Shown here one piece after another: positions 20,291 to 28,294 of a stretch of DNA of 50,898 bases; within the stretch, counting starts at the first letter, position 1, and every line of letters begins with the position of its first letter. The stretch is from NCBI GenBank assembly GCA_001825155.1, contig MHVH01000003.1, forward strand, positions 1 through 50,898, in the 5' to 3' direction. This DNA comes from Candidatus Zambryskibacteria bacterium RIFCSPHIGHO2_01_FULL_46_25 (GTDB taxonomy: Bacteria > Patescibacteriota > Minisyncoccia > Phycocordibacterales > Zambryskibacteraceae). The translations under genes and the position numbers were made by a program. The notes beneath the pieces were generated by a model that was not told the DNA's origin, did no database searches, and saw only the letters and a program-made list of their open reading frames with translations.

Positions 20291-20623
20291 ATGGATTACT
20301 TTTTAGGATTCAGTTACGCTTTCCAGTATTATTTCGGCGTTCCTGTTTTGTTTGTTGCTATTCCTATAGTTACCGGCCTTCTAGTCCTTGTCTTTTCAAA
20401 AGAAAGAAGGATAAAAAAGGCGATTATATTTTTTTCTGTCGCACTGGTAATTTCTGGAATAATGATTCTGCCCGGCTATTTTGCGGATGAATCTTTGAGA
20501 AAAAGCCAATACAGGGCAGAATGCGAAGAACAGCGCCAGGCAGATATCGAGAGAATAAGAATTATACAGCAGACAAATCCAGGATCAATAAAGAACGTAT
20601 ACGTTCCGCCTCCTTGCGAATAG
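20291..20623 (+). CDS. Hypothetical two-helix membrane protein
   Basis: 110 aa: two hydrophobic helices (about 15-35 and 43-62) and an extracellular or cytosolic tail rich in Glu/Arg/Gln ending in VPPPCE. TATAAT ends seven bases before the ATG. Not recognised. Convergent with recG, whose stop is five bases away. Confidence 0.6.
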   Translation: MDYFLGFSYAFQYYFGVPVLFVAIPIVTGLLVLVFSKERRIKKAIIFFSVALVISGIMILPGYFADESLRKSQYRAECEEQRQADIERIRIIQQTNPGSIKNVYVPPPCE

Positions 20624-20628
20624 CGGAT

Positions 20629-22764
20629 TTATTCAAAATGGATTTTGAGAGTGGAGGAGGCGAGGTGCTCGCGAAGCATGGAGTGTTTGGTGAGGAGGGG
20701 ATCGTCCTCAATAATTTTCGTCGCTTCGGCGCGGGCGGCTTCGACCATTTTCAAATTCTTGACCGCTTCCATGCCAAGGTCGGAGAGGCCCCATTGCTTG
20801 TTGCCGGCGAGTTCGCCGGCGCCGCGCTGGGCGAGGTCGAATTCGGCTAGTTCGAAACCATTTTTGGCGGTCTTTAAGGCACTAAGTCTGCCACCAGTTT
20901 TCTCGGATTTCGAATCAGTGAAGACGAAGCAATACGGCTGGTGTGTGCCGCGCAAAACGCGTCCGCGAAGCTGGTGGAGTTGCGCCAAACCGAATCTCTC
21001 CGCACCTTCTATAATAATGAGAGAAGCGTTCTCAACATTGACTCCCACTTCGACCACGGATGTGGCGACGAGAATGTCTATTTTCTTCTCCTTAAACGCA
21101 TTCATTATCTTTTCTTTATCAGCGGGCTTCATTTTGCTATGCAATATGCCGATTTCGTATTGCTGGAAAACTTCTTTCTTGAGCCGCTCGGCCTCTTTCT
21201 TCACCGACTTGGCTTGCACGGCGAGCTCTTTGCTCGGGTCGGGTTCGTCTATGCGCGGACAAATCACGAATAACTGCCGGCCTGCTTCCAATTCAGTTCT
21301 GATTTTCGCGTAAGCACTATTTCTTTGTTCGGGAGTCACAATTTCTGTAATAATTTTCTTCCTTCCCGCAGGCATTTCGTCAAGAAGAGTGAGGTCGAGG
21401 TCGCCGTAGAGGGTGAGAGCGAGCGTGCGGGGGATGGGAGTTGCCGTCATCGAGAGCAAGTGCGGAATAACTTCGTGCTTGTTCACAAGTTTCTGTCTCT
21501 GCGCAGTACCAAACCTATGTTGTTCGTCTACGATAGCGAGAGCAAGGTGCTTGAACTTGACGGACTTCTGTATGAGGGCGTGGGTGCCGATGAGGACAGC
21601 GATTTCGCCATTCGCGGACCACTTGAGAAGTTGGGAGCGAGAGATATCTGTCCAACCGCCGGTCCGCCAGCTGGCGGAAATTTTCGAAGGGAACTTGCGA
21701 CAGCCACTTCCCGTGATGAGACCTATGTTTATCGGCAAGTGTTTAAAGTATTTTATGAAGGACTCGAAGTGTTGTTGGGCGAGAATTTCGGTCGGGGCCA
21801 TGTAAGCGGTCTGGAGCGTGCCGAAGGTCTGCCCCTTGGGTCTTGAGATGGCAGTCGCGTATGCCGCGACGGCCGCGACAGCGGTCTTGCCGGAGCCTAC
21901 GTCGCCTTCAAGAAGCCGGCTCATGGGATGACCTTTCTTAAAATCTGTCAAAATCGCGCTAACAGCGCGATTTTGCGCCTCAGTTGCTGCGAAGGGGAAG
22001 CGCTTGATGAATAGTTCCATGTCTTCGGTCGATTTTTCTATTACAAATGCCGCTTTCTCTCTAGACTCTGCTCTCGATTGCTGGCGCTCGAGTTGGATGA
22101 AGAAAATTTCTTCGAAGGCGAAGCGTTTGCGGGCCGCCGCGGCGTCGTTCGTATTCTTCGGCGTATGAATCCAGACGAGCGCAGTTCGTAAGTTGGGAAG
22201 TTTGTAAGTTTTAAGTATTGATTCCGGAATCGGATCTTCGGGACGTTCAATTTTTGAAAGAATCTTTTTTATCGCATAGTAAATCCAGTTGGATGTAATG
22301 CCGCGTGTTTCCGGATATACCGGATAGAGCGTATGTGTCTTGTCTTGGGTAAAGAGGTCTGGTGCGGGCTCAATTTTTGGATTTGAAAAATATTTTTGAG
22401 AATTTTTTTCCGAAACTCGTCCCTCGACTCTCACGTGCGAGCCCTCGGCAATCATCTTGGCGAGATAGGCCTGATGGAACCAAATTATTTTTATGCTACC
22501 ACTCCCGTCTTCTACACTGGCCTCGGCCATAGGGATTTTCCTCCGCCAAGCCTTCTTTGTTTTAAGACCGGAAATTGTGCCGAAAATGACGGCCGGTTTG
22601 CCAGACTCGAGCTCGGCGATGCTTGTAACTTCGGCCGTGTCGCCGTAGTAGCGGGGGAAGTAACGCAAAAGGTCTTCCACGGTTTCAATCTTGAGCCGCT
22701 TCAAGGCTTTCTCTTGGTCCGTGTGAAGGCGGAAGTGTTCTATAAGCAGGTCGCTTAAATGCAT
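20629..22764 (-). CDS. recG: ATP-dependent DNA helicase RecG
   Basis: Branch-migration helicase for stalled forks. An OB-fold wedge domain in the first 200 residues, then helicase motifs LLEGDVGSGKTAV (I), VDEQHRFGTAQR (II, DExQ-like), MTATPIPRTLALT (III), GAERFGLAQLHQLRGRVLRG (VI) and the C-terminal TRG-like end. The start at 22764 (MHLSDLLIEHF) follows a TATGAT by six bases; an upstream frame extension adds residues not typical of RecG. A TCCGCC-type palindrome (21663-21678) sits in an expanded loop between motifs Ia and II. Confidence 0.95.
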   Translation of the reverse strand: MHLSDLLIEHFRLHTDQEKALKRLKIETVEDLLRYFPRYYGDTAEVTSIAELESGKPAVIFGTISGLKTKKAWRRKIPMAEASVEDGSGSIKIIWFHQAYLAKMIAEGSHVRVEGRVSEKNSQKYFSNPKIEPAPDLFTQDKTHTLYPVYPETRGITSNWIYYAIKKILSKIERPEDPIPESILKTYKLPNLRTALVWIHTPKNTNDAAAARKRFAFEEIFFIQLERQQSRAESREKAAFVIEKSTEDMELFIKRFPFAATEAQNRAVSAILTDFKKGHPMSRLLEGDVGSGKTAVAAVAAYATAISRPKGQTFGTLQTAYMAPTEILAQQHFESFIKYFKHLPINIGLITGSGCRKFPSKISASWRTGGWTDISRSQLLKWSANGEIAVLIGTHALIQKSVKFKHLALAIVDEQHRFGTAQRQKLVNKHEVIPHLLSMTATPIPRTLALTLYGDLDLTLLDEMPAGRKKIITEIVTPEQRNSAYAKIRTELEAGRQLFVICPRIDEPDPSKELAVQAKSVKKEAERLKKEVFQQYEIGILHSKMKPADKEKIMNAFKEKKIDILVATSVVEVGVNVENASLIIIEGAERFGLAQLHQLRGRVLRGTHQPYCFVFTDSKSEKTGGRLSALKTAKNGFELAEFDLAQRGAGELAGNKQWGLSDLGMEAVKNLKMVEAARAEATKIIEDDPLLTKHSMLREHLASSTLKIHFE

Positions 22765-22799
22765 GCCTTTATCATACTGGAATATTTTGGAGATTAAAC

Positions 22800-22828
22800 G
22801 AAGCCGCTGGGCGATACCATGCGGCTTC
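22800..22828 (-). terminator. Terminator of the secreted-protein pair
   Basis: Stem GAAGCCGC / GCGGCTTC followed by TTATT on the minus strand, just beyond the 132-aa gene. Confidence 0.7.
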
Positions 22829-22847
22829 TTATTGTAAGCACGTTTGT

Positions 22848-23246
22848 TCATGCGACGCGTACGGCTTTCACCTTTTCGAATTGGTGAGAACCGAAGCGAA
22901 CCTGGTCTGCTCGGTCCTTCATCTCCGTGAGAGTGACCAGCCAGTATCCTTCGCCATCGTACTCGACCTCGTAGACCTCGTAGGTCTTCCCCAATACAAG
23001 ATCAGATGAATAGGAAGAAGAGGCTAATTTCCTTCGAAGACGGACGGAGTCCCCTTTCTCGAACGGCGCCTTGACACCGTCGAGTTGGGTGAGTACTTCG
23101 CTAATGAGCTTCCTGAAACGCTCGCGCTTATCGAAACAGAGGATGTCTCCTCTGTTCTCGGTGCGCTTGATGTCACAGAGCGCCGTTACCAAGTTCTCTA
23201 CCAGTTCCTTGTTTCGAGCTTGGGTAGCCTTACTATCTTTACTCAT
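22848..23246 (-). CDS. Hypothetical cytosolic protein
   Basis: 132 aa: a basic helical N-half and a C-half VRLRRKLASSSYSSDLVLGKTYEVYEVEYDGEGYWLVTL that looks like an SH3-type beta barrel. Ribosome site GAGGAGATTCCGT. Second gene of a two-gene unit with the secreted protein. Function unknown. Confidence 0.68.
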   Translation of the reverse strand: MSKDSKATQARNKELVENLVTALCDIKRTENRGDILCFDKRERFRKLISEVLTQLDGVKAPFEKGDSVRLRRKLASSSYSSDLVLGKTYEVYEVEYDGEGYWLVTLTEMKDRADQVRFGSHQFEKVKAVRVA

Positions 23247-23261
23247 ACGGAATCTCCTCTG

Positions 23262-23894
23262 CTATTGGCAATGGTAGCGCGTGATGTAGCGGCTGTGCTG
23301 GTCTGCCAGGATCCGCTTCGATACGTGGAGCGTGATGAGCGAGGACTCGGGCATCCATCGGTCGCCGATGAGTTTCTGCTTGAGCGAGAATTTCAGAGTA
23401 TGGAGTTCGGCGAGTTTGATCCACTTCCTGAACTCTTGATTGCCTGGAGTCTCCCCTTCGATGCGGATGATGCCACCGGTGGCCTCGTCGATTTTCACGA
23501 AGCCAGACATACGATTCATGCCCCAGTTGAACCGCTTGTCTTCTCCGGAAGCGATTCTAAGATGGTCCTTCTCGGGCTTAGCCGAGAAGCGGATGACCAA
23601 AGCTCTTCGTCCGTCATGCGCCGTGACCATTTCTCCGTACGAGAGCTCGAAGCGCCCAGGTTTGAAAAGAATGGCGAGTGAGAGTTTGTTTACAGCCTCG
23701 CCCTGATCCCGGTCGTGATCAGCCCTCTTCTCGTTGTCCTGATTGTCCAGGTCCACCTTCTCTGTCGTGTTGGGGCAGATCTGGGATAGGCTCACAGCCC
23801 GCGCGAGCATTGCGGCGGGGCCGCCGTTCTCTTGAGCGCCGGGGATACCGGTACCCAAGAGGCTTACGCCCATAAGCACCAGTAATTTCCTCAT
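23262..23894 (-). CDS. Hypothetical secreted protein
   Basis: 210 aa with an N-terminal signal-like segment MRKLLVLMGVSLLGTGIPGA and a soluble remainder containing FELSYGEMVTAHDGRRALVIRFSAKPEKD...ATGGIIRIEGE, probably beta-rich. GGGAGGAGAT precedes the ATG. It has strong-Shine-Dalgarno cassette features. Not recognised. Confidence 0.7.
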   Translation of the reverse strand: MRKLLVLMGVSLLGTGIPGAQENGGPAAMLARAVSLSQICPNTTEKVDLDNQDNEKRADHDRDQGEAVNKLSLAILFKPGRFELSYGEMVTAHDGRRALVIRFSAKPEKDHLRIASGEDKRFNWGMNRMSGFVKIDEATGGIIRIEGETPGNQEFRKWIKLAELHTLKFSLKQKLIGDRWMPESSLITLHVSKRILADQHSRYITRYHCQ

Positions 23895-23954
23895 ATCTCC
23901 TCCCTAGTGAACGTTTCTGGCAACCAATATAGCCTAAAGTCGGGTTGAATTCAT

Positions 23955-24203
23955 CTATACGGAGATTTCGAAAACTTTTCTCTTCGAAGTGGCGCCGGAG
24001 ATGAGGCGGACTTGTGAGCGGGGGAGTTTGAAATGTTTTGCCAGAAGTTTTGCCACTGCCTCGTTCGCCCGGCCCTCGACCGGCCGCTCCTTAGTAGATA
24101 CCGTGTACCACTCTTCATCTTCCGGCACTAACCTCAGCGGCGGAGGAATGACCTTATCTTCTTTTGTACCCGTTTTCACTTTTACGAAAATTTTCTTACT
24201 CAT
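23955..24203 (-). CDS. DUF167 (YggU) family protein
   Basis: 82 aa. KVKTGTKEDKV...ERPVEGRANEAVAKLLAKHFKLPRSQVRLISGATSKRKVFEI is the full DUF167 signature. Role unknown. It starts eight bases after the arsR stop and is co-transcribed with it. Confidence 0.92.
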   Translation of the reverse strand: MSKKIFVKVKTGTKEDKVIPPPLRLVPEDEEWYTVSTKERPVEGRANEAVAKLLAKHFKLPRSQVRLISGATSKRKVFEISV

Positions 24204-24211
24204 CTATTCTC

Positions 24212-24475
24212 CTATTCGAGCGAATTAGAGACATATTTTGAGATGTGGTGGGCGGAAGGGGAGAGCTTGTACCACATTTGCAAACTTTGTTGCTGTTTAT
24301 CAACTATGTCCGCTCCGGAAAGCACGCCAAGATGTTTGGACGTTGCCTTGAATGAAAGATTGATATGTTCCGCGATGTCTCCGACGGTGGCCTGCTTCTC
24401 TTTCTTTAAATATTTGATGATGGCGAGGCGGCGCTTGTTGGCCAGCGCTTTCAAAACTCTTTCAATATTTTTCAT
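24212..24475 (-). CDS. ArsR-family transcriptional regulator
   Basis: 87-aa winged helix: ALANKRRLAIIKYLKKEKQATVGDIAEHINLSFKATSKHLGVLSGADIVDKQQQSLQMWYKLS. No metal-binding cysteines in helix alpha-3, so the inducer is unknown. The last residues SNSLE lie in a repeat-like sequence that recurs upstream at 24573-24590. Confidence 0.9.
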   Translation of the reverse strand: MKNIERVLKALANKRRLAIIKYLKKEKQATVGDIAEHINLSFKATSKHLGVLSGADIVDKQQQSLQMWYKLSPSAHHISKYVSNSLE

Positions 24476-24493
24476 ACCCTTATTCTACCATTC

Positions 24494-24582
24494 GGTCACG
24501 CATAATTTTGTGCTCAAAATTTGTGCGACCCCCGCTCGCACCGTCGTGCTCCGCGCCTCGAATAAGTTCGGACTTATTCGAG
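24494..24582. repeat. GGTCACG fold-back repeat, copy 2
   Basis: Core GGTCACGCATAATTTT, AAAATT, GACCCCCGCTCG, then the variable end CTCGAATAAGT, which folds on ACTTATTCGAG. The right arm continues into GCGAATTAG, the same sequence that encodes the ArsR C-terminus. Confidence 0.65.
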
Positions 24583-24640
24583 CGAATTAGAGAATAGAGG
24601 GAGGGGGTTTACCATGAGCAAAGTTGAATGGTTTGAAAAA

Positions 24641-24671
24641 GGGAGGGGAGTGTGGGAGAGTGGGGGAGGAG
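24641..24671 (+). other. G-rich leader with potential G-quadruplex
   Basis: Runs GGG, GGGG, GGG and GGGGG with short spacers directly before the ribosome site of the 78-aa gene. Confidence 0.5.
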
Positions 24672-24676
24672 GTTCT

Positions 24677-24913
24677 ATGGCAGAGAATCACACGCGTTCG
24701 AAGTGCGGTGCGGCACCTCCTCCAGAGGTGTCTGCGGAAAAGATCGAGGCTTGTTCGGCCGGATGTATTCTGCCGGTTCACATTCTCTACGACACGCATG
24801 TCGTGAGGACAGTCGAGGGTGGGTATCTGGCCTTCGAGAGGCTGGTCGGGGGAGCTTTCAAGCTCTGGAGGATCAGCAAGAAGGATTACCAGCGCCTGGT
24901 CGATACTACGTGA
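24677..24913 (+). CDS. Hypothetical small protein (possible frameshift after it)
   Basis: 78 aa from the ATG after GGAGGAGGTTCT. Cys-rich N-half, then VHILYDTHVVRTVEGGYLAFERLVGGAFKLWRISKKDYQRL. From 24914 to the TGA at 25028 another frame stays open and reads protein-like (FGSFDPARKVWEEITHDEALQMI) without any start codon or ribosome site, up to the shared terminator. Either the gene is frameshifted or a second small gene has lost its start. Confidence 0.6.
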   Translation: MAENHTRSKCGAAPPPEVSAEKIEACSAGCILPVHILYDTHVVRTVEGGYLAFERLVGGAFKLWRISKKDYQRLVDTT

Positions 24914-25052
24914 AGGTGGTGGCGGCCAACGGTTCGGCAGCTTCGATCCGGCCAGGAAGGTCTGGGAAGAAATAACCCATGACGAAGCGCTCCAGATGAT
25001 CAACAGCCAGCCGTGTTACTCACTCTGACAGGCATTCACCGGACGGTGCGCG

Positions 25053-25080
25053 CGGCCGGCTCGAACTCTCGAGCCGGCCG
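25053..25080 (+). terminator. Terminator
   Basis: Perfect stem CGGCCGGCTCGA / TCGAGCCGGCCG, loop ACTC, followed by GTTTGTTTT. Confidence 0.85.
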
Positions 25081-25125
25081 GTTTGTTTTGAATGGTTTGC
25101 GGAAGAGGGAGAAATGGGCGTGTGC

Positions 25126-25154
25126 TTGACAAGTGAGACAGGTTGTGCTAATAT
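25126..25154 (+). promoter_or_regulatory. Promoter of the 70-aa membrane gene
   Basis: TTGACA, 17 bases, TAATAT; the spacer ends in TGTGC. Confidence 0.85.
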
Positions 25155-25182
25155 TGATATTAGACAAATGCAAAGGAGGCAT

Positions 25183-25395
25183 ATGGATTTGATCATCGGA
25201 TTCTCGGTGCTAATCGGCGCAGTCTGGTTCTCGGGCTACGGGGCAGCGATGATCGTCCAGCAGCACGGACGTTACGCCGCCGCGAGCGGCAGGGTCCTGC
25301 GCTGGTTCTGGCGGCGGTATCGCGTCCAGATCATCTGGTTCGCGATCGGCTTCGCCTTCGCCCTACTCCTCCTCGCTCCCCGCGGCGCACAATAA
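25183..25395 (+). CDS. Small two-helix membrane protein, cassette
   Basis: 70 aa from the ATG after AAAGGAGGCAT. Helix 1 IIGFSVLIGAVWFSGYGAAMIV, an Arg-rich loop RVLRWFWRRYRVQ and helix 2 IIWFAIGFAFALLLLA. Unknown function. The stop codon lies in the loop of its own terminator. Confidence 0.75.
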   Translation: MDLIIGFSVLIGAVWFSGYGAAMIVQQHGRYAAASGRVLRWFWRRYRVQIIWFAIGFAFALLLLAPRGAQ

Positions 25396-25407
25396 ATTGT
25401 GCGCCGC
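25382..25407 (+). terminator. Terminator overlapping the stop codon
   Basis: Stem GCGGCGCACAAT / ATTGTGCGCCGC; the TAA stop occupies the stem-loop junction. Confidence 0.8.
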
Positions 25408-25465
25408 ATTTGTTTATCACATTATAATTATGCTATAGCAGAATTATAATGTGAGGGTAGAGTGA

Positions 25466-25505
25466 GTTTGTGGAAAGGGGGGATTTGTGGGAATATTTTG
25501 GCATG
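25466..25505 (+). repeat. 40-base G-rich leader repeat, copy 1
   Basis: Identical over 40 bases, up to and including the ATG, with 28416-28455 in front of an unrelated gene. Contains a GGGGGG run and GTGGG. Confidence 0.85.
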
Positions 25506-26105
25506 AAAATTACTCAATTCGAACAGTCGGGGTTTGTGGTGGAGACGGAGAGCGGGTTTAGGTTGGTGGGAGACATTGGGCACTATATGCCGCTAGAAAA
25601 TCTCGGCGCGGTAGCGCCGGACGCTATGCTGGTGTCGCATATACACGCAGACCACTTCTCGCTTGAGAGAATAAAAGCGCTCGCGCCTAAGAAAATTTAT
25701 TTGAATAAAGAATGCATCGAACTTCTGGGCGAAGAGAAACTGGTTTCAGAAATTGTGGAGGTAAAAGTGGGGGACGTGATAGATATCGAGGGGATAAAAG
25801 TACAATTCTTCGACGTGGACCACGGGCCGAATGTGAAAGTGAGGCCGAAAGAAAATTTCGGTTTCCTGATCGAATGTGACGGAGAGAAAATCTATTTCGC
25901 CGGAGACATGTTCTACCCATCCGGTATTGATGTTTCGAATCTCGAAGTGGACGTGGCGATGATTCCAGTCGGCGACTTCTACACCTTCGGTCCCGCCGAA
26001 GCCACCTCCTTCGTAAAGCAATTCAAAAAGATCGGCACCGTCCTACCCATGCATTACCACAAGACTCCGGAGACGAGGGAAGAGTTTTTGAAATTACTAA
26101 GCTAG
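25503..26105 (+). CDS. Metal-dependent hydrolase, UlaG/YtkL-like MBL fold
   Basis: 200 aa. Ligands HIHADH, a distal His in VDHGPN, Asp in YFAGDMFY and His in LPMHYHKTPE define the short UlaG-type MBL hydrolases; the substrate is unknown. The ATG at 25503 begins MKITQFEQSGFVVET, the conserved first strand. The upstream codons in frame belong to the repeated leader. Confidence 0.87.
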   Translation: MKITQFEQSGFVVETESGFRLVGDIGHYMPLENLGAVAPDAMLVSHIHADHFSLERIKALAPKKIYLNKECIELLGEEKLVSEIVEVKVGDVIDIEGIKVQFFDVDHGPNVKVRPKENFGFLIECDGEKIYFAGDMFYPSGIDVSNLEVDVAMIPVGDFYTFGPAEATSFVKQFKKIGTVLPMHYHKTPETREEFLKLLS

Positions 26106-26140
26106 CAGGAATGGTTTTTGCCAACCGCGTTAAATTTCAT

Positions 26141-26247
26141 ATACGTTATCTTTATGCGGTCGCACAAAAGTAACGTATACATCTAAAGTTAGCTATAGCC
26201 AAAGATAGATGTATACGTTAATAATTGCTATGGCAAATATTAACGTA
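26141..26247. repeat. Alternating ATACGTTA/TAACGTAT hairpin array
   Basis: Four sites in alternating orientation: ATACGTTA (26141), TAACGTAT (26171), ATACGTTA (26213), TAACGTA (26241). Each neighbouring pair closes a hairpin: 18-base arms with three mismatches, then a perfect 14-base arm, then 15-base arms with one mismatch. Confidence 0.8.
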
Positions 26248-26285
26248 GGTGGGTTGGGGCGGGGTCGGCCGGTTTGTTTTACTGA

Positions 26286-26323
26286 ATACAATATAACAAA
26301 GCGACCGCTGGCTTATATTGTAT
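26286..26323. repeat. ATACAATATAA inverted repeat
   Basis: Perfect 11-base arms around a 16-base loop; a fourth hairpin next to the array. Confidence 0.65.
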
Positions 26324-26464
26324 GGATGAAGGAGGGGTTGAAAGCGGAGGAGGAACGAAGTCGAATGGTTTACTTTGAGCGAAGTCGAAAGGTGGGGTTT
26401 GTGGAAGGGATGGGAGTGTGGGAGATGTTCACAAAAATTGGGCTTTGGAGTAATCTAATTGTAT

Positions 26465-26968
26465 ATGGATTTGCATAACAAATGGCCACACAGATGGCTT
26501 ACGCCGAAGGCGGAAGCCAGGGCATCGTCGATACATGGTCTGGGCGTTTTTGCAGTTGAGACGATAAACAAGGGTGAGAATGTGGGCGTGCTGGGAGGAG
26601 TGATTGTGCCAACTGCCGAGATAAGGAAATATTGGCATGAGATGGGCCATGTCGGCATACAGATTGATGAAAATTTCTTTATTGTGCCGACAAGCAGAGA
26701 AGAGCTCGAGAAAAAAGGAGTTTTCAATCACTCTTGCAATCCAAATATCGGCTTCAGCAACAGCATTACCTTGATTGCAATAAAGGATATACAAGCGGGA
26801 GAAGAATTGGTTTTTGATTATGCTTTCAACGAAACTTATCACGACAGCATGGAGTGTCTTTGCGGCTCAAAAAATTGCAGGAAAACGATCAGACCAGACG
26901 ATTGGAAACTTCCTGAAATCAGGGAAAAATATGAACAGTATTTTTCTCCATATCTGAGGGGTAAATAA
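26465..26968 (+). CDS. SET-domain protein lysine methyltransferase
   Basis: 167 aa: SSIHGLGVFAVETINKGENVGVLGG (start of SET), NHSCNPNIGF (SAM-binding NHS), AGEELVFDYAF (Tyr motif) and a post-SET zinc cysteine cluster ECLCGSKNCRKTI. Uses SAM to methylate lysine; the target is unknown. It is compact, with no other domain. The start may be the ATG at 26465 or the TTG at 26459. The G-rich leader and the absence of an operon suggest acquisition. Confidence 0.88.
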   Translation: MDLHNKWPHRWLTPKAEARASSIHGLGVFAVETINKGENVGVLGGVIVPTAEIRKYWHEMGHVGIQIDENFFIVPTSREELEKKGVFNHSCNPNIGFSNSITLIAIKDIQAGEELVFDYAFNETYHDSMECLCGSKNCRKTIRPDDWKLPEIREKYEQYFSPYLRGK

Positions 26969-27027
26969 TCCAGTCTAACTATTCTTTTTATTTTTCATTC
27001 TCCTATTCGCGCGAATAGAAGAATAGA

Positions 27028-27064
27028 GGGGAGGGGGGAAAGGTGGGGTTTGTGGGGTTGGGGG
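27028..27064 (+). other. Five-run G-tract, potential G-quadruplex
   Basis: Runs of 4, 6, 4, 4 and 5 G separated by 1-6 bases, about 35 bases before the fic promoter. Confidence 0.6.
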
Positions 27065-27096
27065 TACTTGCTAAGTAGTAAGTTTGTTTACATCGC

Positions 27097-27158
27097 TTGA
27101 CCTACATTAAACAAAGGTATATACTTTGTTTACCTGAAATATGGTGAATTAAACAAAG
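27097..27158 (+). promoter_or_regulatory. fic promoter with TAAACAAAG operators
   Basis: TTGACC, 17 bases, TATACT. The inverted repeat TAAACAAAG / CTTTGTTTA (27108-27132) covers the spacer and -10; a third half-site TAAACAAAG stands at 27150-27158, just before the ATG. Confidence 0.75.
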
Positions 27159-27164
27159 TAATTT

Positions 27165-28292
27165 ATGAGATTAGGGACCTTTCGTAAACAACCAGAAGGA
27201 TATGAGGCTTTTATACCTGACAAATTTCCACCAGTCGGGGGATTTCAATTTTCCAAAGAAATTTTGCGTAAAAATGATACCGCTGTACGGCTACTGGGTA
27301 AACTAGATGGTATCACGCAGTTATTGCCAGATGTAGACTTCTTTCTTTTTATGTATATACGAAAAGATGCGGCATCGTCCAGCCAGATTGAAGGAACTGG
27401 CGCGACGATGATCGATGCTATAGAAGCCGAGGCAAAAATTGAATCAGATATGCCTTCTGATGTGGATGATATTTTGCACTATATAAAGGCTCTAAACTAT
27501 GGAATGAAGCGTATGCAAGAGTTTCCGTTTGTCTTGCGTTTTGTACGGGAACTCCATAAAGAACTTATGGAAGGGGCGCGTTCCACACACCGTTCATATC
27601 CAGGGAAGTTTCGTCACAGTCAAAATTGGATCGGAGGTACAAAACCAGAGAATGCCTCTTTTGTATCTCCACCTGTAGATGATATGAATCGTACGCTGGA
27701 TGATTTAGAGAAATTTGTTCACAGCGAAGACGAGGTGTTACCACTTATAAAGGCTGGCCTTCTACATGCCCAGTTTGAAACTATCCACCCGTTTACGGAT
27801 GGTAATGGCAGAACCGGTCGCATGTTGATCACCTTCTTCCTTTGGAAAGCAGGGCTTCTTGAGCGACCAGTATTATTTCTATCCTCGTATTTTAAGAGAC
27901 ATCAGAAGGTTTACTACGAACGTTTGCACGGGTATCATCACGGGGAGGTAGAGCGTTGGATGGATTTCTTCCTCGACGGTGTTACAGATATTGCTCAAGA
28001 AGCAATTGGTACGGTAAGTAAAATTACTACGATACGAGATCGTGACTTGATGAAAATCCAGAAACTTAGCACCAGAGCATCTGAAAGTGCGGCAATCGTA
28101 TTGCCGAAGTTATTTCAACTACCAATTGTAACTGCCCGCAACATACAAGAGTGGACTGGGTTTACATTCCCGGGGGCGCAGAACATTATTGAGCGTTTTG
28201 TAGAGATGGGGATACTTGTGCCGCGGAAGCAAAGTATAAAGCATGCCCAGAGCTATATTTATAAGGATTATGTAAATATATTTTCTAATTAA
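27165..28292 (+). CDS. Fic-family AMP-transferase with winged-helix C-terminus
   Basis: 375 aa. Inhibitory helix SSQIEG at 72-77 (class II arrangement), a DUF4172-like N-part, catalytic HPFTDGNGRTGR at 208-219, and a C-terminal winged helix (about 300-375: VTARNIQEWTGFTFPGAQNIIERFVEMGILV). Transfers AMP to hydroxyl side chains of target proteins. The winged helix plus the operator-like repeats in its own promoter suggest autoregulation. Confidence 0.92.
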   Translation: MRLGTFRKQPEGYEAFIPDKFPPVGGFQFSKEILRKNDTAVRLLGKLDGITQLLPDVDFFLFMYIRKDAASSSQIEGTGATMIDAIEAEAKIESDMPSDVDDILHYIKALNYGMKRMQEFPFVLRFVRELHKELMEGARSTHRSYPGKFRHSQNWIGGTKPENASFVSPPVDDMNRTLDDLEKFVHSEDEVLPLIKAGLLHAQFETIHPFTDGNGRTGRMLITFFLWKAGLLERPVLFLSSYFKRHQKVYYERLHGYHHGEVERWMDFFLDGVTDIAQEAIGTVSKITTIRDRDLMKIQKLSTRASESAAIVLPKLFQLPIVTARNIQEWTGFTFPGAQNIIERFVEMGILVPRKQSIKHAQSYIYKDYVNIFSN

Positions 28293-28294
28293 TC

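Larger units (their letters stand above)
26106..26464. other. Gene-free, repeat- and hairpin-dense stretch
   Basis: Holds four consecutive inverted repeats (26141-26323), GAAGTCGAA-type repeats at 26351-26391, and a G-rich leader (26393-26425) before the SET gene. An open frame from 26209 has no support. Confidence 0.6.

Noticed and set aside
26209-26478. Open frame of 89 codons before the SET gene
   Set aside because: It consists of hairpin and G-rich repeat sequence, has no ribosome site and no protein-like conservation pattern.
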